This document shows, piece after piece, positions 45,552 through 59,273 of a stretch of 64,000 nt of DNA. The translations under genes were made by a program, and so were the position numbers. Position 1 is the stretch's first letter; every line of letters begins with the position of its first letter. The notes below the pieces were generated by a model. It had not been told where the DNA came from. It was given only the letters and a program-made list of their open reading frames with translations, and did no database searches. Origin of the DNA: Endocalyx cinctus (Eukaryota; Ascomycota; Sordariomycetes; Amphisphaeriales; Apiosporaceae); assembly GCA_001600455.1 (NCBI GenBank), contig BCKC01000008.1, forward strand, positions 1,399,345 to 1,463,344, in the 5' to 3' direction.

Positions 45552-45932
45552 TATGCTCACGAAAGTCCGGCTTACATATTCTCCGTATCCTGTAGGAAAT
45601 AAACAAAATACCTAGAAGGAAGAAAAGAAGAAGGAAAAAAAAAACACTGCGCGTGAGGGGAATAAAAATCTTCTTGTTCCGAATAAAACAGTCAAAGTGT
45701 AGTCAAACACGACATACTCCTTCCCATAAACATAAAAAAATAAAGTGATGGTCCGTTACGTAGTAATAATGACGACATAATAGAAAGAAAGGGAAAAAGG
45801 TAAATGGATTGGGAGTCTTCCCTGTTTGTAATCCGTGATCGGTTATCTCGGCCTCCTCCGCTTAATTAATACTCTCCGCCCGTTTTTCTTCTTTCTTGGT
45901 ATTCGCTTGGCTGTCATTCTGCCGGATATTTT
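45552..45932. other. 3' flank of the large disordered-protein gene
   Basis: About 380 bp with A-rich runs. Likely the 3' UTR and terminator of the minus-strand gene that ends at 45933. Confidence 0.45.
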
Positions 45933-48900
45933 CTAGTCATCCAACCGAAACATCCGGCGTAAACTTCCAAACTTCTTTTTCTTCTTCTGTGCCCCACCGT
46001 AACCGTCCGCCTCAGCGGTGGCTTCGACGTAGGCCTGCGTCGCCGACGGTAGTCCGAGGCTCACACTTCGCCTGCCTGAAAGGTCAGGCCTACGATTCGG
46101 CTGTACCATGTTAGTCTTATTCATGATATTGCCTGCCGATCTAGGTCGTGTCACGGTCTGTTGGGAATATTCGTCAGGATCGGAAAGAGGCCAGCTGTCA
46201 TCCATTTTCAGCGGACTCCTTTTTTGTAATTTCGGGCTCGACGTTTGCTGGCTACGAATATCCTTCAAATGCCCGGCATCTCGCTCTAAGTTGGTATCTC
46301 GACGTGCCGCGCTTTCTACTAGTTCAGACCTTTGAATTTTACCAGCTTTGTCTGCTCTTTTGTTGCGTCTCAAGATGCCCATGAGCGAGCCCCTTCTTTC
46401 CGTGCTTGTAATAGCGGCAGAAGTAGCAGAAGGCGCCAAATTTCCTCGGCCGGATCTTGATCGCGTCAACGTGGTCGTTCCAAGAGCAGACGAGCTAGCA
46501 CGATCTATAGTTGGACGAACTGGTATGGTTCTACTTTGTGGAGTCCGCAACGGGCTAGGTATTCCTTCGTCATCGCTCTCCGGTAAGTCTATCGACTCTT
46601 CGTTCTCTTCAGGTACGGGTGTCGTTCTCTTGGGAACGGGTGGGTTGGCCCTTGACCCGCGGAGAGTGCCCTTTGCTAGAGGGCCAGCCTTCGAAGCAGA
46701 CACAGGACGCTCATCCTCATCACTTGAATCTTCGAAACGGCTATTGAACCGAGAAGGAACATCTTCGTCGTCATCACTAGAGTCGCCAAAACGACTTGAT
46801 CGCTTCGACTCTCGTGTTGACGGCAATTTGCTTGATCGACTAAGCGAAGGAAAGTGTAGCGATGAGCGTTTCCCGGGCTGGCTGGTTTGACTATTCGATC
46901 GTAGCGTACGTTTCATACCAGTAGGAAAACCACTCTCGGCGCTAGCTATCGAGGTACGGCGGAAGGGTGAACCTGGCGGTGATAGTGATCGTAAGCTGAA
47001 TCGGCCGGATCCTTTAGTTGGCTCGGATGGTTGTATAGATGTACGTCTCATAGTCTTGCGAAAACCAAAGCCTTCACCCAAAGTAGCTCGAGAACGTTTA
47101 AAGCTGCTATCACTTGCATCGGATCCACGTCTTTGCAACGATGGTTTCCCTTGGTTGCAAAGAGACATATCACTAGTAGCATGAACAGATGCTCTCTGAG
47201 GTCCCAGTTGGGCCTTGTTCGGCGCTGGTGTATTAGCTCCTATTTGCCCCTTTCCAGAAGTACTGCCTGATCGACCATCTCGGGCTATATCACCATTCGT
47301 TCTCATTGTTTTGCGCATCCCAATTTGAGGTTGTCCCACCGAAGGTTTCGTAGACTTCTCGCCTCGCATTGAAGTTCGTATCTTGGTAGGTTTCTCGGTA
47401 ATATTAGTAGATACGAGGGAATCGGTTGTTGCTGGCTGTGCAGTGTTGGTTACTTGTTTGTTGGAAGGCGCTCGCGTCGGTGCTGACTCCGATGCTTGAG
47501 CTTGGAAGTTAGGAACCGCTTGCTTCAGACCAGAATTCCTTTTGGCGCTGTTTCTTCGAACGGGATGCGCAGTATCCTCCTCGTCACCTTCAGTACCAGC
47601 ATCTTCCATAGCTTCGCGTTCAAGTTGATGTCTTTTTTCTGCCGTCAAGCTACGCCAAAAAGCTTTGGCTTGTTCCCAATTATCCGCGTCCCCTGCATTA
47701 GCAGGAATTTGTGGGGGTATTGCAGGGTCTGAAATGACATTCATTTGAGTCGGATCTGCTTGTTCAGGAACATCTGCCGAGAGCTCCGAGATGTGAGATG
47801 GCGCATGTTTGCTAACGGGACTTTCGACCACCGCATCGAGAGATATGAATCCATCCCCTCCGTTGTCTGATAAATCCTCATACGCGTCACTGTATATACT
47901 ATTATCAGTATCATCTGCTGAGTCGCCATCCGCAGGTGTGATAGGCGTAGTTGTTGTGAGGGTTGTTTGTGGCAAAGAATTTTCTTGGGAAGGAGAAACA
48001 GCGGCGACGGGTTCAAGAACGGCAGTTGTAGGTGGAGATGACGGGTTCTCTGTAATAGTTTGGTCCGGCTCACGGTCGGGAAAACCACCAGGCACATCAA
48101 AGTACTCAGGCTGCAAATCATTATCAGAAGGTATGGTATACTCCGGCATCTTGGGACTCGGCTGAATAATCGAAATTTCAGGTATATTCAGAGGCGCCGG
48201 CTTGATGGAGCTTGACTGCTCTCTTGAAACAACAGGGCTTTTACCATCCGAGACTACATGCTCATATCGGGGCGTGCCAAATGTCTCTGATTGAGATATT
48301 TGCGTAGCTTGCGTACTCGGAACCACTTCATCGTCGTCATTATCAGGAGCACTATCAAAAAGATCTTCGGTGGCATTGCTATTGGTGCTATCTGAAGCAT
48401 ACCCGTTTCCCTCGATGGAAGTGACCACTGGCGGTAACGGTTCTCTAAACCGCGAGATATTAGCTTCGTTGCGGGATGAGTTGTCGCGCGAGATGACCGA
48501 GCCTATCAAATGATCGTTTGAATGTCCGGTGGACGAATCTTCTAATAGCTCCGATTCAGCTAGTGTGCTAGAGCTTTGCGGACGAAGATCTGGTGAAGAT
48601 GGGATCGCCGGTGAATACACTGGTTCCAAAGGACGTACAAGCGGTCGTTCTTCGGTCTCCCTTGGTTTTTTATTTCGTATACTGCCAAAACTTGGCAACG
48701 CAGGCCGAGGCTGCATCGTCTCGTCGTCTTCTATTGTATACTCCTTCTTTTTGTTACGACCGATATTACTATACCAAGGCCGCTTAACTTGCTGTGGGCT
48801 AGGCGGAATTGGAGAGTCAATGTCATCATCAGCTTGAGCAGATTCTCCGACCACCATGGTGTTTCGGTCATCAAAACTGACGCGAACCGCTTTCTTACGA

Positions 48901-51068
48901 GGCAAGCTGTTTTCTGTCTGGCTCGGCGAAGCACCTCGAGAGCCTGAAGGTTCCGAGCTCTTATCAGACGGAGACGCTTCCCTGAGTGATGGACTACTTC
49001 GCTTGAGCGCCGACTTAATCGGCGACGCGGACCGTGGTAATGGCGCATGACGTACTTCAAGGCTTTCTGCCGGCGTGCTCGCAAAACGTGCTTGACGGAC
49101 CGGACTATTAGAGTTGGAGCGTCGCATGCTACCATTCTCCCGGGAAAGTTCTACCACCGGCTTGTTCTCGACGAATAGAGTCTTTTGTTCTGCTGGCTCT
49201 TGCATATCTTGTTCGAGACCTTGGGAGACCTGAAGGCTACTTGGTTCACGTGGGTCAACAACCCCTTGACCCTGTGCAACTGGGGCACTCTCATTGGAAT
49301 AAGGCTCTTCAAACTTCTTTTGTCGCGTTGGCACGGCATCCAAAGCACTTAATACTCCCGATTTAGATACGCGATCGTCCGACGTCTGAAGTTGGTCTAT
49401 AGTAGATGGTGGTGATTGGATGCGCTCGCCGCGTTCTTCCGTGGAATATGACACCTCGGTCATAGGATTAGCTTGATGGTCTGGAGTCCTCTCAGTTGAT
49501 ATACGTTCAGGATCCCGTGACAACGTTTGAGGCTTAGGTTCTGACTGCTTTGGAGATGGAGCGCGTTCGAGCTCTTGACGTTTTGGTTCCGTCTGCGGCA
49601 ATAAAACAACGGGCCTCGGTTTCAACTCTTCCAACACCTGCGTCTCGTCTTGAGCTTGTCGAGCTTCAATCACAGGTTTTTCTCGATCAGGAAGAGTTCG
49701 TTCAGCCCTAGAACTTTCAGCAATTGTACCCCTAGCCCTACCAACGGTACCCTTTTCCAGTTGACTTCCTTCTCTCCGTACCCTGTTGTCTTTCTTTTTC
49801 TTAGGTTGCCTACTAGCAACTTCTTTGATGCGATACTCGACCGCGGCCTCTATATTGGCCTTTGGAACCATTCGCCTTGAGTTCGGATCATATACCAATT
49901 CCTGTTCACCCCTCTGACCGGTAGATGCCGCCGATGATACCTTCGATGACCTTGGGGGCGAAGCCGGTGTTTGCGCAGGCACCTTATTCCGCTGCGGGCC
50001 TGGCGAAGACACAGGTGATATTGGGGGAGACTGGGGGCGGAAGACAGTTGGGTAGGAAAAATTCACCGACGAATTTCGGCTATCTGGTCTTTGGGGAATC
50101 GACGTGATACTGGGTGGGCGAGGAAGTGGCGGTTGGGTTGTTATCATCGGGGCATCAGAGGTTCGCACGTTTCTGAGATCTCCCGATGGCTTGGTGTACC
50201 AAGAAGGATGTCCCTGTTGAGCCATTTTTTGGGAAGCTGTTCGAAAGTTCTGCATCCCGATGCCGCTCGAGCTTGTTGATTTTCTATGACTTGCGGGTAT
50301 TTGGGGGACGGGGGGTTGTTCTTCTACCTGCGCGGCAGACGATCGATGTGGTGAGGGGGTTCGGAAGGTTCGCTCAGTCATGCTACCAGAGCTGCCTCGT
50401 CTTTCTAGTCGAGCGGTGGGCCTACCGCCATTACTTGGGGCGCTACCATGAGATGAAGTGGATGCGCTTCGACGCGCAGTCCGCTTTGTTTGTACTTCGC
50501 TGACATTTGTAGGAGTATGAGGTCGAGCTTTCAAGGCCGCCGCAGCAGCAGCCGATGAAAGCGATTTATTAGAATTAGGATTCGAAGCGGACATGAAGGC
50601 GGATGCGGCTGCTGTCGCAGCATTAGGATTTGCAGTAGCCGAAGTCAGGGGCTATAGTAGGTATACAGAGATCAGTAGTGTTCATGACGTGGTTTAAAGT
50701 AACTACTTTGTTTTAACTTTTAGAAGAGAAATTGTGTTAAACAGAGAAGAATAAAGAGAAAAGCTCATTCGGAATCAGTGTCGTCATGGTGAAAGAAATA
50801 TCCCCTCGACGAATCAAGACATCAGCCATACCACCCCAAAAACATGTTAGTCGCACGCCCTAAAAAGGTATACATGCCAACGCCAACACTAGTGAAATGG
50901 CATAATACATAGAAAAGAAATGGAAGTCAAGCTGATGCGGCTGAGACGTTTAAAAACGATATAAATATTGTAATATTCGGGGGAAAAGTAATGATTCGAC
51001 ATATACGGATGGATAGAACTATAACTCACCAGACTGGGAGGTCGATGCCTCCTAGAACCACCAAACAT
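45933..51068 (-). CDS. Very large disordered Ser/Pro-rich protein, candidate eisosome (Seg1/Seg2-like) component
   Basis: Two exons, 51068-51030 and 50651-45933, encode 1585 aa. The tiny first exon (MFGGSRRHRPPSL) lies 378 bp upstream of the second and joins in phase 0 (GTGAGT...CTATAG), yielding TSATANPNAATAAASAF before the Ala-rich block SSAAAAAALKARP and VQTKRTARR. This MFGG...TANPNAATAAA...QTKR opening is shared by a family of large fungal proteins that I associate, from memory and without alignment, with eisosome organisers. The rest is low-complexity Ser, Pro, Glu and Lys with many SP/TP and RxxS sites, so heavily phosphorylatable. A basic C-terminal tail ends KKKKKFGSLRRMFRLDD, suited to membrane binding. 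The function is inference. Confidence 0.86.
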
Positions 51069-52533
51069 CTCGATGACACCGGAGGCCTTAAGGGCCTATA
51101 CTGTGTGACTATATTCGGATCTGCATGGATATAAATAAGAAAAGTATTAAGAAATCTCTATTCAAGACACTGTGATGAGGATTAAGATAATTGTATGTAA
51201 GATATCATGGCAAGTGTTTCCTAAGAAAATGGAGTAAGTTTGAACGTTTCGCAAATTAGGAGAGATTCTACTTTTTCTCAGATATCTAATAATAAGATTT
51301 GAAAAAAACGGCAAATGAGGTTTACTCCATTTTTTTTTTCTTAATTCTCTCGACAGAAAGCTCAAAGAGTCCCAGTCAAATTAGTGTTGTTTTGCGCTGT
51401 CAGAATAATGCGATGCTAAACCCGATCTAGTCAATGATGACGCTGTTAAAATAATAATCGAGCCATTTATGGATATTAATAATCGCTACACGTGTAAGTA
51501 CTTAAGGTACAAAGTACTTTATGTATTGCCTGCATAAATATTCTAATAAAAGGTAAAGATACGCTAATGAGAAGCCGTTTAATTAGGGTCCAGTACAGCT
51601 TCATGACGTCACAGCACATTGATCTACATAAAATATACTAACAGTAATGTATAAATGGCATTTGCGACAACTGCATAACTTATAAACTCACCTACTTAAG
51701 TAATAACATGAAGATGTATTCAGATATAATGGATATTAAGTATTTGCGTAGATTTGTTACACGAGAGCGTGGTCTTCCCAAAAGATCACTACTGTAAGTA
51801 ATGGATCCATATTAGTAAAACCCAGCTGAGAGGTCAGCTAGTACTTGTTCCTTGACAATACTACAAGAATCTGCCCAACCAAGTAGGGCTGGCTGGTAAG
51901 GTACACGATTGTGCAACGCGCAATCGTCATTTGAAATCAAGTAACGATATATCAGAATCACAAATTTTCGAGCGAAGCTGCTTTCAAGAGAAAGCGTGTT
52001 TTATGATGAGAGGGCTTTAATATGATCTATCTCGTCTATGACCGTGAGGTGGGCCTTGTGTACATAAATGTTGCATTATTGCTTGACCGTAACAATGCAT
52101 CGAGAATGCTGTCTCGGGGCTTTGAACATGCCTCATCATCTCACAATAACCACTCTGTCCTCCTCTCCCTCTTCTCTCTTCCCCTCTCTCTTCCCCTCTC
52201 TCTTCCCCTCTCTCTTCCCCTCTCTCCCCCCCTCTCTCAAGATCCTAGCAGTGAATGTTAACCCTCACCGGCGATGTTCAGTCAACTGCTTTATCTCAGT
52301 GTCAACATGTCTTAGATTCCATCTCCAGCAACGAGTAAAAATTCCATAATACCAGCATGTGTAACATGGATTTCACCATGTTGCGCACGTAAAAACCATT
52401 CGAATTTTGATGGTACTGTTCGCAATACTGACTGAGACACCGGCAATAATGTTGTAGAGTCTGTGCATGTAGGTCACTGCAAATCATCGTATTATACAGG
52501 ACCAATGGCAAAGTCAACACCATATCCAATAAC
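51069..52533. other. Intergenic, promoter of the large disordered-protein gene
   Basis: About 1.5 kb. The 5' part is the promoter of the minus-strand gene at 51068. The 3' part is the downstream flank of the next gene, with a CT-rich minisatellite. No gene is seen. Confidence 0.5.
52171..52233. repeat. Pyrimidine minisatellite, 12-nt unit
   Basis: About five copies of TTCCCCTCTCTC in tandem within a longer CT-rich block. It is capable of forming triplex DNA, but no function is evident. Confidence 0.9.
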
Positions 52534-54447
52534 TTAGGCATGAATTTTTTGTAGATCCCCGCCACCATCGTAACAAGTAGCCTCTTCAGATGACGCAAAA
52601 GAGCAGTGTTCATCATGACCACCAGGAACCAAAGGAGGGATGTCGTCTTCAGGGATATTATCTTCGTAATTGTCATCTGAGACATCATCTTCGCTGTGGG
52701 CCTCATGGGTATAATCGCATTCACCATGTTGGTCATGGGCGGATGAGTGAGGACCATGGTGATCGGTAGCTGTGCCGTGAGGGGTGTGGAGACGGTCAGA
52801 AGTAGCACCGTTGTTCTTCGCAGCAGATTTATTGGCCTTCTTGCTCTTGCGCGACTTCATCTTGGCTTTCTCTAGCAGTCTACGGCGCTCAGCTTCCTCT
52901 CGTCGGCGTCGACGATCCTTGATCTCGTACTGACGAATCAATGCCTCGGGCGGGGTGCCGAAAATTCTCTCGTATTCGCAAAACTCGCAGATCCACAAAT
53001 CTTCGGGCGCAGGAGGGTGGTGTAGATTCTGAATCTCTGTTTCCTTGCGACGTTGCTTTGCAGCTTGAAGTAAGGAATTACCGCGACGTTTAGTCTTCTT
53101 CGGGGTAGCGTTGACACCGGGTGTCGCTCCTTTTGCTGCACTATCACTTGAATGACCTGCTCTGGTCTGCGAAGTTGCATGTTGACCTAAGCCCGGGATC
53201 GAGCTACCCGAAGTGCCTCTAGCAGTGTAATTATCGCGATAATCGGACGAGAGCGGCGCATGATAAGGTCGGTTCGGATCTGACATATTTGAGTGGGCAG
53301 GATCAGATCCTGGCCAAGATACAGGATTCTGAGAGTCAAATGTAAAGGTAAATTGAGTCGAAGAAGCTGGACTGGATTTCCCAGAAGCTCGTTGATGAAG
53401 GAGACTGATATTTTCTTGACCTTGAAGAGCGGGTAGTTTCTCCGCGCTAGCAATTGCACTAGAAATAATACCTGCATTCTCTATAAGAGCGTATTAGCTA
53501 CCTGTAAGTTACTGATCAAACATTTTGCGCAGGCAGGATCTAGAGCTTAAAATGACAAGAACGGCCAGGGAAAATAGAAACAAAAAGTGATAAGAGAGGG
53601 GCGGGGGATATATAGCTTAAGTACAAACTGGTACTTAATATATACAGAAATAGGGCTATTAATACTAACCTGCCGTTGAGGTTGTAGTTTGACCGCTAGG
53701 TCGTGGTTTTGGAGGTCGTGAACCCCAATTACTGTTGGGATCTGAGAGGGTTCTTAAGGGACTCCTACCATTACGGGCACGGCCAAATCTACCTCTTCCA
53801 GGGCCAGATATACCTTGTCCGCTAGATGCAGTAATACTAGATTGATAATAATGAGGATTTGCGGTTCCTGGAATATCACTACTCTCATCACCGGTGGTTG
53901 GTGGGGAGGGTACACCGAACGTATTCGAGTCGTTTAGAGTGTGTGCATTATGCAAGATAGTCTCCCCAGCGCTTGGTATTTTTCTCTTCTTCTTGTTATT
54001 AGTATTTTCGAAAGAATCGTATCCATCAACAGATGAGGAGGTGGAAGGCGGCGGTTGTGGGTTCGACTGTCGTGACTGATTTGATCTTTGGATACGACCG
54101 GATTCGACCGAAGCTTCGTTAAACCCCCTTGAACCTAAAGCCCGACGAGCTTGGCCGATGAGAGATTGTTCATCACGCTCGACAACACCATTTCTGCGCA
54201 CTGAAGCATCTTGACCTAACCTGGCGCCATTCTCCCGGGAGCTAACTGTAGACGTTTCATTTCCTGTAAAATTGGATTCTTCTTTAGGACTGTACGGATA
54301 GACAAATAAAGGTGAAGTGGTCTGGGGAACTGGGGGGTATCGAATGCTATCAGCAACATCGGGCGACAGACGTTCTCGAAGTCGTCTTTTAGGAAGCGGT
54401 CGAATGGGACGGTCTTGGAACAGTGACGAAGTAGAATCGGGGGACAT
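52534..54447 (-). CDS. Conserved fungal hypothetical protein with CxxC module and basic coiled region
   Basis: Two exons (54447-53670 and 53480-52534), phase 1 join, encode 574 aa from the ATG MSPDSTSSLFQDRPIRPLPKRRLRERL. In-frame upstream ATGs (to 54534) exist but add an unlikely hydrophobic stretch. The N-terminal half is disordered, Ser/Pro/Arg-rich, with an RG-rich patch (GPGRGRFGRARNGRS). The conserved core near residues 400-470 reads APEDLWICEFCEYERIFGTP...ALIRQYEIKDRRRRREEAERRR, a single CxxC followed by a highly charged helix. Poly-Lys stretches resemble nuclear localisation signals, and the C-terminus is His/Asp-rich (HDQHGECDYTHEAH). I recognise the pattern as a conserved fungal protein but know no function. 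Confidence 0.83.
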
Positions 54448-57400
54448 TGTGTCTGGTTGATCTGGTCCCCGCACACATTCAATTATTGTTAGCCATAAAG
54501 CTTTCAGCATCGCTATGAAATTAAGATGCATCATGATGAATTGATATGCGACGCCAATTTATATGGGAGAAAAACATAGGGACCGTTAAGAAAATAGCGG
54601 CGATTAAAAAAAAAGGGAAAAAAAGAGGAGGGGCAGAGTGATGAGGGACATGTCTGTGATGTGTATGTGTATGTATATATATGTGTGTGTATGTATGTGT
54701 GTGTGTGTATGTTTTTTTTTTTCCTCTAGCTTTTTTTTTTCTTTTTCTTCCCCCTTCTTTTCGACTTATATGTAGATGACGATGTCCAAATACACTAGGG
54801 TATTGAATATTACCCGAATTTGCTGAATGTAGGATGGGCATAATATATCATGGGTAACGAGCATTTCACAACTGGGGACGACATACCCATTACATATCGA
54901 TCACTGGGTCGCTTTATCAACTGGCAGCTCAGCTGCCAACCAACAATGAATCGAATCGTCTCGATGGAGGGGGAGTGATTATTATTGCAATCTATGGTCG
55001 AAATACGGGTGAAGCTGTAGACGCTGGAATGGTCTCTTATTGAAGTTGATCTAACTGATAATCGTATCCTTTTTTTTCTAGGTAACAACCAAGTTAATAC
55101 CGATAGTTAATGATTGTCTGCGGAAAACATAGCAAAGAGACAAATATCATTTTCAGGTTTATGGGGTAATCAAATGGTTAAGACCTCGCCCACCAAGAAA
55201 GTGCTACTTAACACTTTGATAAATATGATAACATGAATGGATTAGAAAGTCATAATGAGGTCCCGTCCTCACTCACAAAGTAGCTCACTCCTCGGTTAGA
55301 CTTTGAGGAGGAGGGTCAGAATGACCAGCTCAACAACCACGAATGAAAGGGGGGGTAATTTCTTCAAGCCCACGTAATAGATAGGATACCCTTCGAAATA
55401 GGAAACTCTCTTCAGCATCAATCAAGGTAAAGATAAGAAACCGAAGAGGAAGCTATAGCCAAAGATGTTGATAAAATCCTAATAGTGTCTGAAGTTGTTT
55501 GGGATTGATTAGGTAGACATTGAAGGTAAATCTAAAATGGCGTTAATGTTCTCTCGGTAAGAGTTAGGTCAGAATACCTTAGGCTGCTTAGAATAGAGTC
55601 AAATATAGAAATAGATACCCTATGCTAAGAAAGTGGGAATACGTAGTGTAGATAGCAAGCAGGGACCGTGTTTAAAAGTAAGAGTTTCCAAACAGGCAAG
55701 AAGATTCCGATAGGTTTAGTAATAACTTGGATTGATTAATGATTACACACAGCTGGCGATATGTAATTGAGGCCACGGATGATTGTGCAGTCAGTGAGTG
55801 ACACAAGGGGCAGACAGGGGAGAGGGGAAAAGCCGCGAGGGGACATGTGCTTCATCACTAAGATTATAACACACTAAATCAACAATAACCAGGTCTAAAT
55901 TCAGACAGAATTCACAAAAAATGTACAATGGACATTTAAAACCCTGTAGACTCCATATTAGATTAGTGTATAACAAAGAAATTCCTACGGAGTAGATACA
56001 TATGCGTTAAATGGTTCTACCATTTTACCAAGTGTTGTACTGTAAGCAAATTGGGTTAAGCTCGCTTGCTGCTTTTGCTTGAAGAGTAGAATAGTATGTA
56101 CTGAGCATTCTGTACAGTATAAATTATAGGTATGACGGGTATTGAATAATTTGTTTTTTTTTTTTTTAAAACGGTTGATAAAACGGTTTCCTTAAAGGTT
56201 CAAAATAACAATCCTCTTTAATTAGGAGAAGCTAAATGCAAACCCAACGGCCAGACTGCCAGCTGAGTCCCTACATACAAGAATTTATGTTTTGAAGCAG
56301 CTATTATAATTATTACTATCAACTTCATTGTATACCCCATGAATCATTATATATATATATATATATTGAGAAAAAAAAAAAAAAAACGACACACATGCTG
56401 AGAATATTGCGAAGTGGTACAAATGAAATAGCATATTAATATAATAACATGCCTGTAGAAACCGTAGCAGTACGGTGTATTTTGGTACATATGCCCACAA
56501 CTGAGACTAGGAGCTGTCAGGGCGGCCGTTGTTTGGAATGGATGTAGCTTACAGCTGCTTATATCAACTATTCAGAGTCATACGCCGAGCTTTCGATTAC
56601 GACTAATACAGCGATAGGCCCCGTATTAATAAGAGTACTTTATCTAAAACAATGGGATATATAATGTATAATGAATGGAGACGATACACTGGATTAAAGA
56701 AATCGTCAAATGTACGAGTCCTATGAGGAAGAAGACAGTAGCTGAGGGCGGTATAGTTTGCGCAGTTGCTAGCTGGACATTCCCATCCAGTGCCCTTTCT
56801 TTTTGGTTCACCACCATTTTAGGCCGGTAGGTCGGTAGCTTGTTATGTTAAAAGGCAAGAGTCATGGGGTTTTCTTAATGTGCTAGCTGAGTTAGCAAGC
56901 TTGATCTGTTATATGTACAACTTGGTCTTAGCTGGCCCGTCCTCCGTTGATACGACTGCGGAATCGCAGACCTACGATAGGGTTCTCCCCACGACCCAGG
57001 AAAGGAAACATAGTTGCCACCAGCACTCTTTTATATGTGGAAGATGTACCGCATCTGGAGGGAATCATTGGGTCCGTACTTTGGGGTGGTGTTTTAGCAC
57101 CTGTCACTAAGAACACCAGTCGGAAGGATACTATTCTACTCGGTTTGTAACAAGCTAGTTTCGGCTTTTTTCTCGTCTTTGTTTCTTCTCTTAGAGTACT
57201 ACTGTCCGTAATCCAGAAATCTCGTCCATAGAAAAATTTTGAAATTTATTCCATATAGAGGAAGATTGGAAGTCAAAGGTGCCAGATTATCAAGAAACAA
57301 TTAATACCGACTTCCTAAGAAGTCGCTCCAAACCAACAAAGAAACGGGGTTTTATGAATGCAGAGTTTACCTAGGCTGCTAGGTACCCGTTTATTACGGT

Positions 57401-57886
57401 AAGTTTGTTCAGCAAATTACGCAAATATACGGAGGTACTCATGCAAAAGCGGGGGTCAGCTCAAGCTCCTCGGTTCAAAAAGCGGCATGCACATTCCGAT
57501 TGATTTGGTGGTACATGATGATAAAACCTACCTGCTAGGTATTCAGTACTTTCAGGCCATATTTTGGGAGATATCATAGGTAGGTTCACTCACCTCTCAA
57601 CAGGAGCTACATATGATGTAGTATATGAAGTTTGTACAACACACAACATCAAGAAACACTAATTTTTGGAGTTCCCAAATCAACAGATTGTATTGAGTCA
57701 ATTCTCAAAAAATGCCACTCTGTGATCCTTTTGTTAAACCGGAATAAACTGGTTGCCTGATAAACAATTTTTTTTTGTGAACTTTCTTCTCTTCATTCTC
57801 TTGATCTTCTCATCATTAATAATATTATCGGGGAACAACAAGCTTATCCTATATCTATATATTGGAAGATATTCCGTATCTACCAC
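54448..57886. other. Gene-poor spacer, left part
   Basis: About 3.4 kb of AT-rich sequence holding the promoter of the hypothetical-protein gene, a TG/TATG microsatellite at 54655-54720 and a (TA)n run at 56349-56368. A short GC-richer patch at 56930-57120 has open frames on both strands but no recognisable product. Confidence 0.5.
54655..54720. repeat. TG/TATG microsatellite
   Basis: Mixed TGTATG and (TG)n tracts followed by a T run. A simple repeat. Confidence 0.85.
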
Positions 57887-58094
57887 TGTTGGGTTAAAAT
57901 CGTAAGATTTTACTGTTCTGAAAAATGAAGTTATTATTGTTGTTGATGTTGTGAAATAATTCTGCTAGTCAGAATTATTTCGAGTGTAAGTGAGCTGGCG
58001 TACAGGCCAGCTCCGCACTGGCCACATACACCAGCCTGTGGCTGGTGATGTGGCTGGTGTGGCTTATACTCCAGCTAGCTACTAATAATCAACA
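57887..58094 (+). mobile_element. Solo LTR of the same retrotransposon family, copy 2
   Basis: The 208-bp element runs from TGTTGGG to CAACA, flanked by the perfect 5-bp duplication ACCAC at 57882-57886 and 58095-58099. It reads as identical to the reverse complement of the copy at 5125-5332. No internal retroelement sequence adjoins it. The different flanking duplications show two separate insertions, each followed by loss of the internal region. Confidence 0.9.
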
Positions 58095-58099
58095 ACCAC

Positions 58100-59273
58100 A
58101 CTTCAACACCAGGAATATGTCATACCCTATTACGCACACACATATTCTCCCTATACTCTCAATTTCCACATGTAAATGAACAATTGGGCAGTGAAACGTT
58201 GACCACCAAATATACTGTGCACTTACTACTTTCCTGCATATTATGAGGATCAAGAAGTGCTTGATTTTTTGGATAACTCGCTCATTATTTTCATAAAAAA
58301 CACTGTGCTAACATTACAGGACGATGAAGTGCCCCGCGTCTGATGATTGGACGTATTGTTGAGGACCGGATCAATTGGGAACAGAAGCTTCAAATTGAAC
58401 CGAGAGAGGACCCAACAGAACCAATGAAATGTATCAAAGTCACAGGGTTGGTTCATTACTATTAAGAGTACTTTGATCAGCTATACCCAAATAGCTTGGC
58501 AGCTTGGTCATCCGTTTTTAATCCGCATTATCGCTTCTCCAAGGAAACAAAAAAAAAAAAAAAGTTATAGGCATACCAGTCGGCAGCGCATTGGAAAAAT
58601 GCCGATACTATGCTGGGGTTTACTACCCTTACTACCTATCCTATCCTACCTATTCAGCTATTTTCAGACCTACTAGGTAATAACTTAGGCTAGTAGGTAC
58701 AGTACCTAGCATAGCCTATACCCTGTCTACCTTCACTATTACATTACGCTGTAGCGTAACAATACCTACTTTTACTACTATAGTAAATAGAAATCCAAAT
58801 GGTTTTTTTTTACCTACCCTAACCTTAACCCTCCCCTCCCGATTGTTTTCGCTTTCGCTTCCCACCTTTTCTTCAATAGCAATCGTCTCCCTTTTTCTAT
58901 TTCCGTACATATTTCAGTCATGCTAAGAGTAAGGACTTGTTGGAGAATTCAAAGTTATCTTTTATCCGATTTCTCCTAGCTGTGAATCATCTTCGACCTA
59001 TATTCATAGCTACCTGTTCTATTGTTACTGAGTTGCTGCTTTGGGTCCTGGTAGAATCCTCTGTTCATTGACAAATTTCCGAACATCGATTCTACCTTTC
59101 CCTCTACCGAATAACCACCCTTTAAGTCTAGCTATCTTCAAGAGTTTATAATATCATACTATCAATCTCTTAATTCGATATATTTCCCGTTCTTTACGAC
59201 CTACTCCGTTCGAAGGACGAAGAGTCTCCCCCTCCCGTCGTTTCGCGTTCTAGACTCGTCCTGCCGGCGAGCG
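58100..59273. other. Promoter region of the PHD-finger gene
   Basis: About 1.2 kb. Pyrimidine-rich from about 58800 to 59270, typical of a fungal promoter and leader upstream of the ATG at 59274. TACCTAGGTA-like patches occur near 58610-58710. Confidence 0.5.

Noticed and set aside
56880..57150. Overlapping frames on both strands in a GC-richer patch
   Set aside because: No domain, and frames on both strands are equally good. Possibly a decayed fragment, but nothing supports a gene.
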